DNA from: Tissierella sp. Yu-01
GTDB taxonomy: Bacteria > Bacillota > Clostridia > Tissierellales > Tissierellaceae
Direction of reading: 5' to 3'
Length of the DNA: 64,000 nucleotides
Assembly (NCBI RefSeq): GCF_029537395.1
Contig: NZ_CP120677.1
Span: forward strand, 682,001-746,000
The notes beneath the pieces are model-generated. The model was given only the letters and a program-made list of their open reading frames with translations, was not told the DNA's origin and did no database searches. Below are positions 45,498 through 53,987 of the stretch, in pieces (the stretch's first letter is position 1; each line of letters starts with the position of its first letter). Position numbers and translations under genes: made by a program.

Positions 45498-46024
45498 TTA
45501 TGATAGTTATAAGAATCTTTCTCCTATTTTTAGTCCTGACAACTTGCACTCTAATGGGTTTTGCATATGGAGGAAGATATGGTAAAAGAGTTACAGTTCT
45601 TATGGCTTTACATCAAGCTATTAGATTATTAGAAACTGAGATTATCGTATTTGCTAATCCATTACCTGTTGCAATAAGTAATATTAGCAAACGGATTTCT
45701 CCTGAGATTAATGGTTTATTTAAAATTATTTTAGATGAAATGCAAAATAATCAAAGTGGAGATTTATATTATAGCTTTCTAAAGACAACAGACTATCTTG
45801 AAAAAACATGTCTATTAAAAGCTGATGATATTAATGTTTTTTTATCCTTAGGAAAAATAATCGGTAAAACAAACAGAAATGACCAAGAACAACAATTCAA
45901 GCATGTTTATAATGAACTTGATCTACTTATCTTGGAATCTAAAGAAGAAAAGAATAGAAATGAAAAGATGTACAGGTCCCTTGGTATTCTTTTGGGATTA
46001 GGAATTATTATTATTCTAATATAG
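45494..46024 (+). CDS. spoIIIAB: Stage III sporulation protein AB
   Basis: A 176-residue membrane protein with N- and C-terminal hydrophobic segments (IFLLFLVLTTCTLMGFAYG and ILLGLGIIIILI). A GspF-like helical middle contains LHQAIRLLETEIIVFANPLP. It resembles a platform protein that could pair with SpoIIIAA. Overlaps spoIIIAA by four bases. Confidence 0.93.
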   Translation: MIMIVIRIFLLFLVLTTCTLMGFAYGGRYGKRVTVLMALHQAIRLLETEIIVFANPLPVAISNISKRISPEINGLFKIILDEMQNNQSGDLYYSFLKTTDYLEKTCLLKADDINVFLSLGKIIGKTNRNDQEQQFKHVYNELDLLILESKEEKNRNEKMYRSLGILLGLGIIIILI

Positions 46025-46036
46025 GGAGAGAGATAA

Positions 46037-46234
46037 ATGGATGTTGATTTAATATTTAGGATTGCAGCAATTGGAATGTTAACAGCTATACTACATATGG
46101 TGCTGGAAAAGTCAGGGAAGCAGGAATATGCTTATTTGACAACTTTAGTAGGGGTAATAATTGTTTTAGGTGTTGTTATAAATCTTGTCAGTCAGTTATT
46201 TACAGATGTAAAGGTATTATTTAGGCTTTATTAG
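46037..46234 (+). CDS. spoIIIAC: Stage III sporulation protein AC
   Basis: A 65-residue protein with two transmembrane helices (IFRIAAIGMLTAILHMVL and TLVGVIIVLGVVINLVSQLF). Length and pattern match SpoIIIAC. RBS GGGAGAGAG. Located between spoIIIAB and spoIIIAD as in all endospore formers. Confidence 0.93.
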   Translation: MDVDLIFRIAAIGMLTAILHMVLEKSGKQEYAYLTTLVGVIIVLGVVINLVSQLFTDVKVLFRLY

Positions 46235-46243
46235 GTGAGTAAT

Positions 46244-46630
46244 ATGGAGATATTTCAAATTGTTGGAATTGGAATTATAGCAACTATATTAATTGTTATA
46301 TTAAAACAAACAAGACCTGAATTTGCAATTTTAGTGTCTGTAATAACTGGCATACTAATTTTCATGTATATATTACCACATCTTGCCTATGTTATTGATA
46401 CTATAAGTAGTTTATCTAGCAGAGTTAATGTTGATTTTAGTTATTTTAATACACTATTAAAAATAATTGGAATGGCATATATTGTAGAATTTGCATCGCA
46501 GATATCCAGAGATGCCGGTCAAGACTCAATTGCAATGAAGATAGAGCTTGGAGGTAAGGTTCTTATTATGGTATTAGCTATTCCGATTTTACTAGCATTA
46601 TTAGATCTTATTATTAAAATACTACCCTAG
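46244..46630 (+). CDS. spoIIIAD: Stage III sporulation protein AD
   Basis: A 128-residue polytopic membrane protein matching SpoIIIAD (IVGIGIIATILIVILKQTRPEF; MAYIVEFASQISRDAGQ). The ATG at 46244 is spaced properly from TAGGTGA; a GTG at 46235 lies within that RBS. Part of the mother-cell channel complex. Confidence 0.93.
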   Translation: MEIFQIVGIGIIATILIVILKQTRPEFAILVSVITGILIFMYILPHLAYVIDTISSLSSRVNVDFSYFNTLLKIIGMAYIVEFASQISRDAGQDSIAMKIELGGKVLIMVLAIPILLALLDLIIKILP

Positions 46631-46639
46631 GGTGAGAAG

Positions 46640-47797
46640 ATGAAAAAAACTATTTATTTAATATTGTTTTTGATTTTAATACCAAGTATTGTATACGGTA
46701 TGGATAATATCAGTGGATCTATTGTTGAAGAACAATTAGAATTCTTTGATACTTCTGAATTCCAGAATTTAATCGATGATGTTCTAACTAGAAATGATTA
46801 TTTACAGAGTATCAGTATTAAAGACATATTAAAAAAACTTATTAATGGTGAAGAAGTAATTAATTGGGAGTCCATCTCCAGTTCATTGGGGAGTTTATTT
46901 CTAAGTGAAATAAAAACGAACTTGTCATTTTTATCTAAGATCCTTGTAATTGCAATAATTTCAGCAATTCTTACGAATTTACAAGGAACATTTGAGAATT
47001 CATCAGTAAGTAGCCTAGCTAATTATATTACATATATAGTTATTGCAATTTTAGTTGTTGGAAGTTTTTATCAGTTGATTAATGTTGCAAAGGATACTGT
47101 AAATTTACTTGTAACTTTTATGGAAATAATTTTACCTATTTTATTAACATTCCTAGTACTGGCTGGAGGACCAAATACAAAAATATTATTCCATCCGATG
47201 ATAATAGCTGTTGTCAATATAATAGGAGAGCTTATTAAAAATGTAATATTTCCATTAATATATTTTTCATTCATCATATGTATTTTATCCAATATATCAA
47301 ATCGTAAAGAATTTAGAAAACTGTCTGATTTGGGAAGACAAATAATAATATTTATTATATCAGCTGCATTTACAGTGTTCATTGGAATTATTACAATATA
47401 CGGATTATCATCTAAGATTGATGGCATATCAATTAGAACAGCAAAATTTGCAATTGATACATTAGTACCTATAGTTGGTGGATTCCTATCTGATGCAGTA
47501 GAAACTGTCATAGGATCATCAACAATATTAAAAAATGGGATTGGAATTATTGGCTTATTCATTTTAATTATAATAACAATTTTCCCTATAATAAAAATTG
47601 CAGCTTTATTGCTTATATATAAAATAGTTGGGGCAGTAATTGAACCAATAGTTTCTTCTAACATTTCTAACTTTTTTAGCGACGTTAGTAAATCATTATT
47701 GTTAGTGCTTATAAGTATGGTATCCGTTGCAATTATGTTTTTTATAACTATAACAGTTATCGTTGATACGGGAAATAATTTACTAATGCTTAGGTAG
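46640..47797 (+). CDS. spoIIIAE: Stage III sporulation protein AE
   Basis: A 385-residue membrane protein with an N-terminal signal-like segment (MKKTIYLILFLILIPSIVYG). A soluble region follows, then about seven or eight hydrophobic helices from residue 95 onward. It matches SpoIIIAE by position, length and the late KIAALLLIYKIVGAVIEPI segment. Core membrane component of the SpoIIIA-SpoIIQ channel. Confidence 0.93.
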   Translation: MKKTIYLILFLILIPSIVYGMDNISGSIVEEQLEFFDTSEFQNLIDDVLTRNDYLQSISIKDILKKLINGEEVINWESISSSLGSLFLSEIKTNLSFLSKILVIAIISAILTNLQGTFENSSVSSLANYITYIVIAILVVGSFYQLINVAKDTVNLLVTFMEIILPILLTFLVLAGGPNTKILFHPMIIAVVNIIGELIKNVIFPLIYFSFIICILSNISNRKEFRKLSDLGRQIIIFIISAAFTVFIGIITIYGLSSKIDGISIRTAKFAIDTLVPIVGGFLSDAVETVIGSSTILKNGIGIIGLFILIIITIFPIIKIAALLLIYKIVGAVIEPIVSSNISNFFSDVSKSLLLVLISMVSVAIMFFITITVIVDTGNNLLMLR

Positions 47798-48406
47798 GTG
47801 ATAGAAATTATTAAGGAATTCGTTAGTGAATGGATTAGGAATTTAGTTATACTGTTAATCATTATCAGCATAGTAGATATCGTAATGCCTAAGGGAAAGA
47901 TGAAGAGATATGTTGATTTTGTAGTTGGTTTATTAATTATATTTACAATAATTAATCCTTTTATAAGCTTGAATAATTTAAGTCAAAATCTAGAACAGGA
48001 AGTAAGTGTTTTTAATTATGATGATTTCTATGATAAATCACTAATAGCTGCTCAAGAAGATCAGGTGAAATCTATATATCTAAAAAATCTTAATAATCAA
48101 ATCATTAATTTAATTGAAGATGAGACTGAATACTCCGTGGAAGCTGTAAAGATATCCACTGAGGCAAATGAAGAAAATATCTTTGTAATCGATGAAGTAT
48201 TTATAAATTTATATCCTAAGGAAGATAAATCGCATTCGGAAATTAAAATAGATAAAATATCAGTTGGTAATGATGAAGATATACCTGTTTATTCAAGTTT
48301 GGATCCTCAAATAGGAGAACTTGTTTCGGATTATCTTCAAATTCAGTTAGAAAACATAAATATATCAATAAATGATAAGGAGGATAATCATGGAAGAAAT
48401 GATTAA
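47798..48406 (+). CDS. spoIIIAF: Stage III sporulation protein AF
   Basis: A 202-residue protein with two N-terminal transmembrane helices (LVILLIIISIVDIVMP and FVVGLLIIFTIINPFI) and a ring-building-motif domain facing the intermembrane space. Start uncertain: the GTG at 47798 lies inside a TAGGTGAT that would better serve an ATT at 47807. It overlaps spoIIIAG by 17 bases. Confidence 0.9.
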   Translation: MIEIIKEFVSEWIRNLVILLIIISIVDIVMPKGKMKRYVDFVVGLLIIFTIINPFISLNNLSQNLEQEVSVFNYDDFYDKSLIAAQEDQVKSIYLKNLNNQIINLIEDETEYSVEAVKISTEANEENIFVIDEVFINLYPKEDKSHSEIKIDKISVGNDEDIPVYSSLDPQIGELVSDYLQIQLENINISINDKEDNHGRND

Positions 48407-48965
48407 CAAGATTAAAAAACACCTAGAAGAAATCGGAAATAAAAAGTTTATCAATAATTTATTCATAATATTGCTCGTATCTATCATAGTTTTAATAGGG
48501 GTGAGTATTTTTACAAAGGATAGTGAAAAAGCTGAGATACCAGTTAGGGTTGTTGAAGAGAAACCACAACCTACAGGTGATCACAGTCAATATTTAGAAG
48601 AAAAACTGGCATCTATCTTAGAAAAACTTAAGGGAGTAGGTGAAGTGGATGTAATGATTACTTTAGAAGAGAGTATCGAAAGTGTACCTGCATCTAATAC
48701 AACAAAGACAACTGAAACAACTAAAGAAGTAGATGCAGAAGGTGGTACAAGAGAGGTAAACAGAGAGGATACAAATATTCAATTACTTAGTAGTGATGAC
48801 GATGGTTCACTTGTAGTTATTAAAAATGTAAACCCAAATGTAAAAGGTGTAATAGTAGTTGCTGAGGGGGCAGAAAATCTAGAAGTTCTAGAAAAGATAT
48901 ATGAAGCTGTAAAAACTGTTCTAGGCATTAGTGGCAATAAAGTTCAAGTTTTTTCAAGTAAATAG
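48390..48965 (+). CDS. spoIIIAG: Stage III sporulation protein AG
   Basis: A 191-residue protein with one transmembrane helix (NNLFIILLVSIIVLIGVSIF) and a ring-building-motif domain (LKGVGEVDVMITLEES, VKGVIVVAEGAENLEVLEKI). SpoIIIAG forms a large ring in the channel between mother cell and forespore. The ATG at 48390 follows TAAGGAGGA; the ATG at 48372 precedes that RBS and is rejected. Confidence 0.93.
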   Translation: MEEMINKIKKHLEEIGNKKFINNLFIILLVSIIVLIGVSIFTKDSEKAEIPVRVVEEKPQPTGDHSQYLEEKLASILEKLKGVGEVDVMITLEESIESVPASNTTKTTETTKEVDAEGGTREVNREDTNIQLLSSDDDGSLVVIKNVNPNVKGVIVVAEGAENLEVLEKIYEAVKTVLGISGNKVQVFSSK

Positions 48966-48976
48966 GAGGGAGAAAA

Positions 48977-49639
48977 ATGTTCAAAATAAAAAGACCAGCT
49001 ATTATAGGGTTATTGTTAGTACTATTAGTTTTTACAGGATATTTGAATTATCAACTAACTCAACAAGCATTACTAAAAGCATCTAGTGATTATCAAGAAC
49101 ACGAAGAATTAGAAATCGCAAATTATAGTTCAGGTGATTATGGGATATATGAAGAAGTTGACAACTTGTCAAAAGGTGAAGATAAGGATATAACTATAGT
49201 TGATTCAACAACTGATGAAGGCGTATCTGAAGTTATCTCAGCAAGTAATAATGAATTAAATGAGGCTTTAGAAACTGAAGTTTCTGGTAATATAAATTAT
49301 TTTGTTGAGTACAGGCTTTCTAGAGATAAACTTAGAGCAAATATGGTTGATAGATTAGAAGATATCGTTGATAATACACAAACAGCTGAGGATGTTAGAA
49401 CAAAAGCTCAGGAAGAAATAATTAAAATTGGGAATGTATCTGAAAAAGAATTGCAAATAGAAGGCTTAGTAAAATCCAAAGGATTCAATGAAGCACTTGT
49501 ATTTATTACAGATTCAGATATAAAAGTAGTTGTATCAAAAGGTGAATTAACAGAACAGGATATGGTTAAAATATTAGATATTGTTAAATCCGAAACTACC
49601 TTTAGTTCAGAAAATATTAAAATAATGAAAAAACAATAG
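48977..49639 (+). CDS. spoIIIAH: Stage III sporulation protein AH
   Basis: A 220-residue single-pass protein (transmembrane helix IIGLLLVLLVFTGYLNYQL). A variable acidic linker is followed by a C-terminal YscJ-like ring domain (LSRDKLRANMVDRLEDIV to the end) that pairs with forespore SpoIIQ. RBS AGGAGGG. Last gene of the spoIIIA operon. Confidence 0.92.
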   Translation: MFKIKRPAIIGLLLVLLVFTGYLNYQLTQQALLKASSDYQEHEELEIANYSSGDYGIYEEVDNLSKGEDKDITIVDSTTDEGVSEVISASNNELNEALETEVSGNINYFVEYRLSRDKLRANMVDRLEDIVDNTQTAEDVRTKAQEEIIKIGNVSEKELQIEGLVKSKGFNEALVFITDSDIKVVVSKGELTEQDMVKILDIVKSETTFSSENIKIMKKQ

Positions 49640-49643
49640 AATG

Positions 49644-49672
49644 TTGTAATGCAATAATTCCTTTGATATAAT
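49644..49672 (+). promoter_or_regulatory. Promoter of the Asp23 gene
   Basis: TTGTAA (49644-49649), a 17-bp spacer and TATAAT (49667-49672). It would separate vegetative expression of asp23 from the sporulation operon upstream. Confidence 0.6.
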
Positions 49673-49701
49673 AGCCTTAGATTAAGGTAGGAGGGGTATT
49701 A

Positions 49702-50085
49702 ATGAATGAAGATACAATTAATAATAATGTAGGTAGCATAAGAATATCCAATGATGTTGTAGCAATTATAGCAGGAGTTGCAGCTACAGAAATTAAAGGT
49801 GTAGTTGGTATGAGTGGTGGAATTACTGGAGGAATAACTGAATTATTGGGTATGAAGAACCTATCCAAGGGAGTAAAGGTTGAGGTCGGCGATAAAGAAG
49901 CTATTATTGATATATTTTTAGTAATTGAATATGGTTCTGATCTAGCAAAGATCGGTAAAGAAGTTCAAGAGAACGTTAAAGCTAGTGTAGAAAATATGAC
50001 GGGTTTAAATGTAGTTAATGTAAACGTCAATATCCAAGGTATAAGTATGCCGAAGGAACAAAAACCAGAAACTGAACAAAAATAA
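49702..50085 (+). CDS. Asp23/Gls24 family protein
   Basis: A 127-residue Asp23/Gls24 (DUF322) protein. The family is linked to envelope or alkaline stress and is often found before nusB in Firmicutes. VGSIRISNDVVAIIAGVAAT, EIKGVVGMSGG and the VNVNVNIQGISMP ending are typical. No membrane partner (AmaP-like) is encoded beside it. RBS TAGGAGGGG. Confidence 0.9.
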   Translation: MNEDTINNNVGSIRISNDVVAIIAGVAATEIKGVVGMSGGITGGITELLGMKNLSKGVKVEVGDKEAIIDIFLVIEYGSDLAKIGKEVQENVKASVENMTGLNVVNVNVNIQGISMPKEQKPETEQK

Positions 50086-50096
50086 AATAAATTTAA

Positions 50097-50130
50097 ATAC
50101 CCTCTGTTTAAAGAGGGTAATTATATTTTA
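50097..50130 (+). terminator. Hairpin after the Asp23 gene
   Basis: TACCCTCT and AGAGGGTA around GTTTAA, followed by ATTATATTTTA. Probable but weak terminator. The remaining 160 bp before nusB show nothing else recognisable. Confidence 0.6.
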
Positions 50131-50290
50131 TATTCTTAATTTTAACCATAGGATTATTAGTTAATGGTTTTTAATAGAAATACATATACTAATGGTATAC
50201 ATTTGTACTGGCAATTATTGAGGTATTAGAATAGAAATAACTAATATTGCGTATGAACTAGTAGGGTTAATAAACCTTAAGGAGGAAGAG

Positions 50291-50695
50291 ATGGGTAGGA
50301 AACAAGCAAGAGAAGGTGCAATGAAGCTCTTATTTCAAATGGAAAGCAATAATGATTTTTCCGATGATGCTTTAAATATATACTTAGATAATTTTAAACA
50401 TGATGAAAAAGAAACTGAATATATAAAAGAAGCTGTAATTACAATAAGAGATAATGTTGATGAAATTGATAATAATATAATATTAAATTTAGAAGGTTGG
50501 AGTATTCACAGGTTAGCTAAGGTTGATTTGTCGGTATTAAGGCTTGCAATATATGAAATTTTATATAGAAATGATATCCCAGTAGAAGTCTCTATTAATG
50601 AAGCAATAGAGACAGTTAAGAAGTATAGCAAAGAGGATTCTTTTAAATTTATTAATGGTGTTCTCGGAGGATTTGTACGGTCTTTAGACAAATAA
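50291..50695 (+). CDS. nusB: Transcription antitermination factor NusB
   Basis: A 134-residue all-helical NusB that binds boxA RNA with NusE in rRNA antitermination. The start GRKQAREGAMKLLFQMES and the block LAKVDLSVLRLAIYEILYRND, then NEAIETVKKYS and FINGVLGGFVR, are canonical. RBS TAAGGAGGAAG. Leads the xseAB-ispA cluster after a gap containing a weak hairpin. Confidence 0.95.
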   Translation: MGRKQAREGAMKLLFQMESNNDFSDDALNIYLDNFKHDEKETEYIKEAVITIRDNVDEIDNNIILNLEGWSIHRLAKVDLSVLRLAIYEILYRNDIPVEVSINEAIETVKKYSKEDSFKFINGVLGGFVRSLDK

Positions 50696-50710
50696 ACTTT
50701 ATCAATGTTA

Positions 50711-50748
50711 ATATGCCTGTTTTTATTAAAGACTGGCATTTAATTTTT
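50711..50748 (+). terminator. Weak terminator after nusB
   Basis: ATGCC (50713-50717) and GGCAT (50735-50739) with a possible outer extension, followed by TTAATTTTT. Imperfect. Confidence 0.45.
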
Positions 50749-50787
50749 ACATAAATTTATTAAATACAATAACGTTGGAGGTGTAAG

Positions 50788-52008
50788 ATGAAGCCTCTTA
50801 AAGTAAGTGAGGTAAATGGATATATAAAGAGAGTTATAACCGGTGATATTATTCTATCTAATCTTCAGGTAGAAGGTGAAATATCAAATTTTAAGCATCA
50901 TTATAGTGGACATATGTATTTTTCCTTAAAGGATGAAAAAAGCAAGATCAAATGTGTAATGTTTAGAGGGGATAATGAAAATTTAAACTTAAGACTTGAA
51001 GATGGAAAAAGAGTAATAGCAACTGGATATGTTTCAGTTTTTGATAGAGAAGGGGATTACCAACTATATGTAAGAAGAATAGAAGATAAAGGTCTTGGGG
51101 ATCTATATCAGGCTTATGAAAATTTAAAGAAAAAGCTTGAAAGTGAAGGTCTGTTTGATAAAAATAATAAAAAAGAAATTCCATTCTTGCCAAAAAAAAT
51201 TGGAATAGTAACATCTTCAACTGGAGCTGCAATAAGGGATATTGTTAGTATTATAAAAAGGAGGTTCCCTCTTTGTAATCTATTAATTTATCCAACTCTA
51301 GTACAAGGACTAGAAGCCCCAAAAGAGATTTGTAAAGGACTTAAGTATTTAGATGAATTGGACGATGTTGACTTGATAATTACAGGTCGCGGTGGGGGTT
51401 CTATTGAGGAATTATTTGCTTTTAATGATGAAGAATTAGCCAGAACTATATACAATCTAAAAACACCAATTATTTCAGCTGTAGGCCATGAAACTGATTT
51501 TACAATAGCTGACTTTGTAGCAGACTTAAGAGCTCCTACGCCGTCTGCAGCAGCTGAGCTAGCTGTGCCCGATATTAGTCATCTATATGAGAACCTTAAA
51601 AACAAATATAATATTCTTCTAAATTTGTATCTTAAAATGACTAATACTTATAAGAATAGTCTAAAGGTATTTGAAAACAGTCTGAAGTATAATAATCCTA
51701 CTAATAATATAACTAACAATAAACAGGTTATTGACAGTATGTTTAAAGACTTGAACTATTTTATAGATAAGAGAATAAGTAATGAGCTTAAGAAATTAGT
51801 AATTATTGAAAACAATTTAATTAATTTAAATCCACGCGTTCATTTAGATAAAGGTTTTGGGCTATTGTATGATGGTAAAGGAAAGATTATTAAAACAATA
51901 GATGAATTAGCGATTAACCAGGAAATCAATATAATGCTTAAGGACGGAAAAATCAGAACGTTAATTACTAAGGTTGATAAAGGAGGAGTTTCAGATGGAT
52001 ATAAGTAA
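50788..52008 (+). CDS. xseA: Exodeoxyribonuclease VII large subunit
   Basis: A 406-residue XseA. The N-terminal OB-fold has LQVEGEISNFKHHYSGHMYF (residues 25-44). The catalytic domain contains IGIVTSSTGAAIRDI, DLIITGRGGGSIEELFAFND and AVGHETDFTIADFVADLRAPTP; the C-terminal part is helical. Degrades single-stranded DNA with XseB. The xseB start overlaps its stop by 14 bases. RBS GGAGGTG. Confidence 0.95.
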   Translation: MKPLKVSEVNGYIKRVITGDIILSNLQVEGEISNFKHHYSGHMYFSLKDEKSKIKCVMFRGDNENLNLRLEDGKRVIATGYVSVFDREGDYQLYVRRIEDKGLGDLYQAYENLKKKLESEGLFDKNNKKEIPFLPKKIGIVTSSTGAAIRDIVSIIKRRFPLCNLLIYPTLVQGLEAPKEICKGLKYLDELDDVDLIITGRGGGSIEELFAFNDEELARTIYNLKTPIISAVGHETDFTIADFVADLRAPTPSAAAELAVPDISHLYENLKNKYNILLNLYLKMTNTYKNSLKVFENSLKYNNPTNNITNNKQVIDSMFKDLNYFIDKRISNELKKLVIIENNLINLNPRVHLDKGFGLLYDGKGKIIKTIDELAINQEINIMLKDGKIRTLITKVDKGGVSDGYK

Positions 52009-52243
52009 ACTGTCATACGAAGAAGCATTATCCAGATTGGAAGATTTATTAAAGGAATTGGAAAATGAAGATTGTCTATTAGATGATTCGATTAATAAAT
52101 TTAAAGAGGGTATGTTATTATATAATCATTGTAACAATCTTTTGAAGAAGGCTGAAGGAGAAGTAAAGATTATATTGGATGAAGGTAAAAATACGTTTGC
52201 TGATTTCGATACTGTACGGGAGGTAGAGGATGAATATTATTGA
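51995..52243 (+). CDS. xseB: Exodeoxyribonuclease VII small subunit
   Basis: An 82-residue XseB forming a helical hairpin that coats XseA. LSYEEALSRLEDLLKELENED and DSINKFKEGMLLYNHCNNLL are canonical. The ATG at 51995 follows AAGGAGGAG; an earlier in-frame ATG (51974) lacks an RBS. Overlaps xseA and ispA by 14 bases each, indicating coupling. Confidence 0.94.
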   Translation: MDISKLSYEEALSRLEDLLKELENEDCLLDDSINKFKEGMLLYNHCNNLLKKAEGEVKIILDEGKNTFADFDTVREVEDEYY

Positions 52244-53099
52244 AGAACTGGAGTATTACTCTAACCTTATAGACAATGAACTTATGGAAATAATAAATAA
52301 TAAAAATTCATATACATCTGAAATATTTGAGGCTATAAAGTATAGCCTATTTACAGGTGGAAAGAGGCTAAGACCTATAATGGCTATTAAATCTTATGAG
52401 TTATTTGGAGACGAAGTCCATAAGGTTATGCCTTTTGCGGTTTCAATTGAAATGATACATACATATTCCCTAATACATGATGATCTACCAAGTATGGATA
52501 ATGATGATTTCAGAAGAGGAAAGCCTACGAATCATAAGGTATTCGGTGAAGCAATGGCTATATTAGCAGGTGATGGATTATTGAATTTAGCCTTTGAGAC
52601 AGTGTCCAACTATATTTACAATAGCTCTAATTCAATAGATGAATTTAAACAAAATGTAAGGGCTATGAGAGAAATTAGTATATGTTCTGGCTGCTTTGGA
52701 ATGATTGGAGGGCAAGTGCTTGATTTAATGAGTTCTTCTAATAACATGAATGAAGATAAATTACTTTATATGTACAAATCCAAAACAGCAGCATTAATAA
52801 TAGCAAGTCTAGTATCAGGTGCCATAGTTGCAGGAGCAAGAGAAGAAGAGATAAGAGCAATGAAGGATTTTGGTTTGAATTTAGGTTTGGCATATCAGAT
52901 TAAGGATGATCTATTAGATTATGAAGAAGATGAGAATATAGATAAGTTTACATATTTAAAATTCCATAGTTTAGAAGAAGCTAATGAACAAGTAACATAC
53001 TATAGTAAGAAAGCAATAGAATCACTAGATTATTTATCCGGTAGAGATACGACTTTCTTGAAGGAATTAGCTAATTATTTAATCAATCGTATGGTTTAA
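52230..53099 (+). CDS. ispA: Geranyl/farnesyl diphosphate synthase
   Basis: A 289-residue polyprenyl synthase condensing IPP with allylic diphosphates. GGKRLRPIM near residue 40, the first Asp-rich motif LIHDDLPSMDNDDFRRGKPT near 84 and the second LAYQIKDDLLDYEED near 220 are intact. The order xseB-ispA is conserved; dxs, often next, is missing here. Confidence 0.93.
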   Translation: MNIIEELEYYSNLIDNELMEIINNKNSYTSEIFEAIKYSLFTGGKRLRPIMAIKSYELFGDEVHKVMPFAVSIEMIHTYSLIHDDLPSMDNDDFRRGKPTNHKVFGEAMAILAGDGLLNLAFETVSNYIYNSSNSIDEFKQNVRAMREISICSGCFGMIGGQVLDLMSSSNNMNEDKLLYMYKSKTAALIIASLVSGAIVAGAREEEIRAMKDFGLNLGLAYQIKDDLLDYEEDENIDKFTYLKFHSLEEANEQVTYYSKKAIESLDYLSGRDTTFLKELANYLINRMV

Positions 53100-53112
53100 C
53101 AAAGGAGATATT

Positions 53113-53910
53113 ATGGTAAAAAAGAGAGCAGATATTTTATTGTTTGAAAAAGGGCTTGTTGATTCTAGAGAAAAGGGAAAGAGATTAATCATGGAAGGTG
53201 TAGTATTTATTGGGACTCAAAGAATTGATAAACCAGGAGATTATATAAATGAGGAGGAAGAGCTAACCATTAAATCCAATCCGCTTATATATGTAAGTAG
53301 AGGTGGTCTTAAATTAGAAAAAGCAATAGAAGTTTTCAAATTGGACTTGAAAGATAAAATAGCAATGGATATAGGAGCTTCTACAGGTGGATTTACTGAT
53401 TGTATGCTTAAGTCAGGTGCAAAAAAGGTATATGCAGTGGATGTAGGGTATAATCAGTTGGATTGGAAGATTCGGAATGATAACAGAGTAGTAGTAATGG
53501 AAAGAACCAATATTAGGAATGTAAAAAGTGAAGATATAGAAGACGAGTTTGATTTTATTTCTATAGATGTTTCCTTTATTTCTCTAAAACTTGTACTTCC
53601 AGTTGCAAAAAATCTTCTAAAGAATAATGGTGAAATAGCCGCTTTGATTAAACCACAATTTGAGGCAGGTAGAGATAAGGTAGGGAAAAAGGGGATAGTC
53701 AGAAACAAGGATATACATTTGGAAGTCATAAAACATGTAATTCAATTTGCAGAGACACTAGGATTAGTACCTAATTCATTAACTTTTTCTCCAGTTACAG
53801 GAGCAACTGGTAATATAGAGTTTCTAATATATTTAAAGAATAGTGGACAGACAATTGATGACAAATTTATTTTAGATGTAATTGAAGAAGCACATAGAAC
53901 ACTAAAATAA
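53113..53910 (+). CDS. tlyA: TlyA-family rRNA 2'-O-methyltransferase / hemolysin-like protein
   Basis: A 265-residue TlyA (YqxC) protein. An N-terminal S4 RNA-binding domain (RADILLFEKGLVDSREKGKR) is followed by an FtsJ-like methyltransferase. The SAM site is AMDIGASTGGFTDCMLKSG near residue 88, and IALIKPQFEAGRDKVGKKG lies near 180. Family members 2'-O-methylate rRNA. nadK and argR, usually between tlyA and recN, are absent. A structured repeat follows the stop codon. Confidence 0.92.
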   Translation: MVKKRADILLFEKGLVDSREKGKRLIMEGVVFIGTQRIDKPGDYINEEEELTIKSNPLIYVSRGGLKLEKAIEVFKLDLKDKIAMDIGASTGGFTDCMLKSGAKKVYAVDVGYNQLDWKIRNDNRVVVMERTNIRNVKSEDIEDEFDFISIDVSFISLKLVLPVAKNLLKNNGEIAALIKPQFEAGRDKVGKKGIVRNKDIHLEVIKHVIQFAETLGLVPNSLTFSPVTGATGNIEFLIYLKNSGQTIDDKFILDVIEEAHRTLK

Positions 53911-53976
53911 CGAGGAGGAACACCTCGTTGCAGTGGTGTGTTACAATTGCAAAGCAATTGTTTCCAATACTTAAAT
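53909..53976 (+). repeat. Structured intergenic element, copy B (two hairpins)
   Basis: AACGAGG pairs with CCTCGTT (53909-53929), and ACAATTGC pairs with GCAATTGT around AAA (53943-53961). The linker CAGTGGTGTG and the tail CTTAAATG match copy A at 4581-4661. In both stems base pairs differ from copy A by compensating changes (T-A to C-G; G-C to A-T; A-T to C-G). Copy A's third palindrome is absent, and the recN RBS begins directly after. Copy B overlaps the tlyA stop by two bases. Confidence 0.7.
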
Positions 53977-53987
53977 GGAGGTATAAT

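Noticed and set aside
47071-47871. 266-residue ORF antisense to spoIIIAE
   Set aside because: Long only because the opposing gene is hydrophobic and AT-rich; no RBS and no recognisable domain, while spoIIIAE is a clear gene.
53928-53987. N-terminal extension of recN
   Set aside because: The in-frame ATG lies within the structured repeat and adds non-conserved residues; the canonical start at 53988 has a good RBS.
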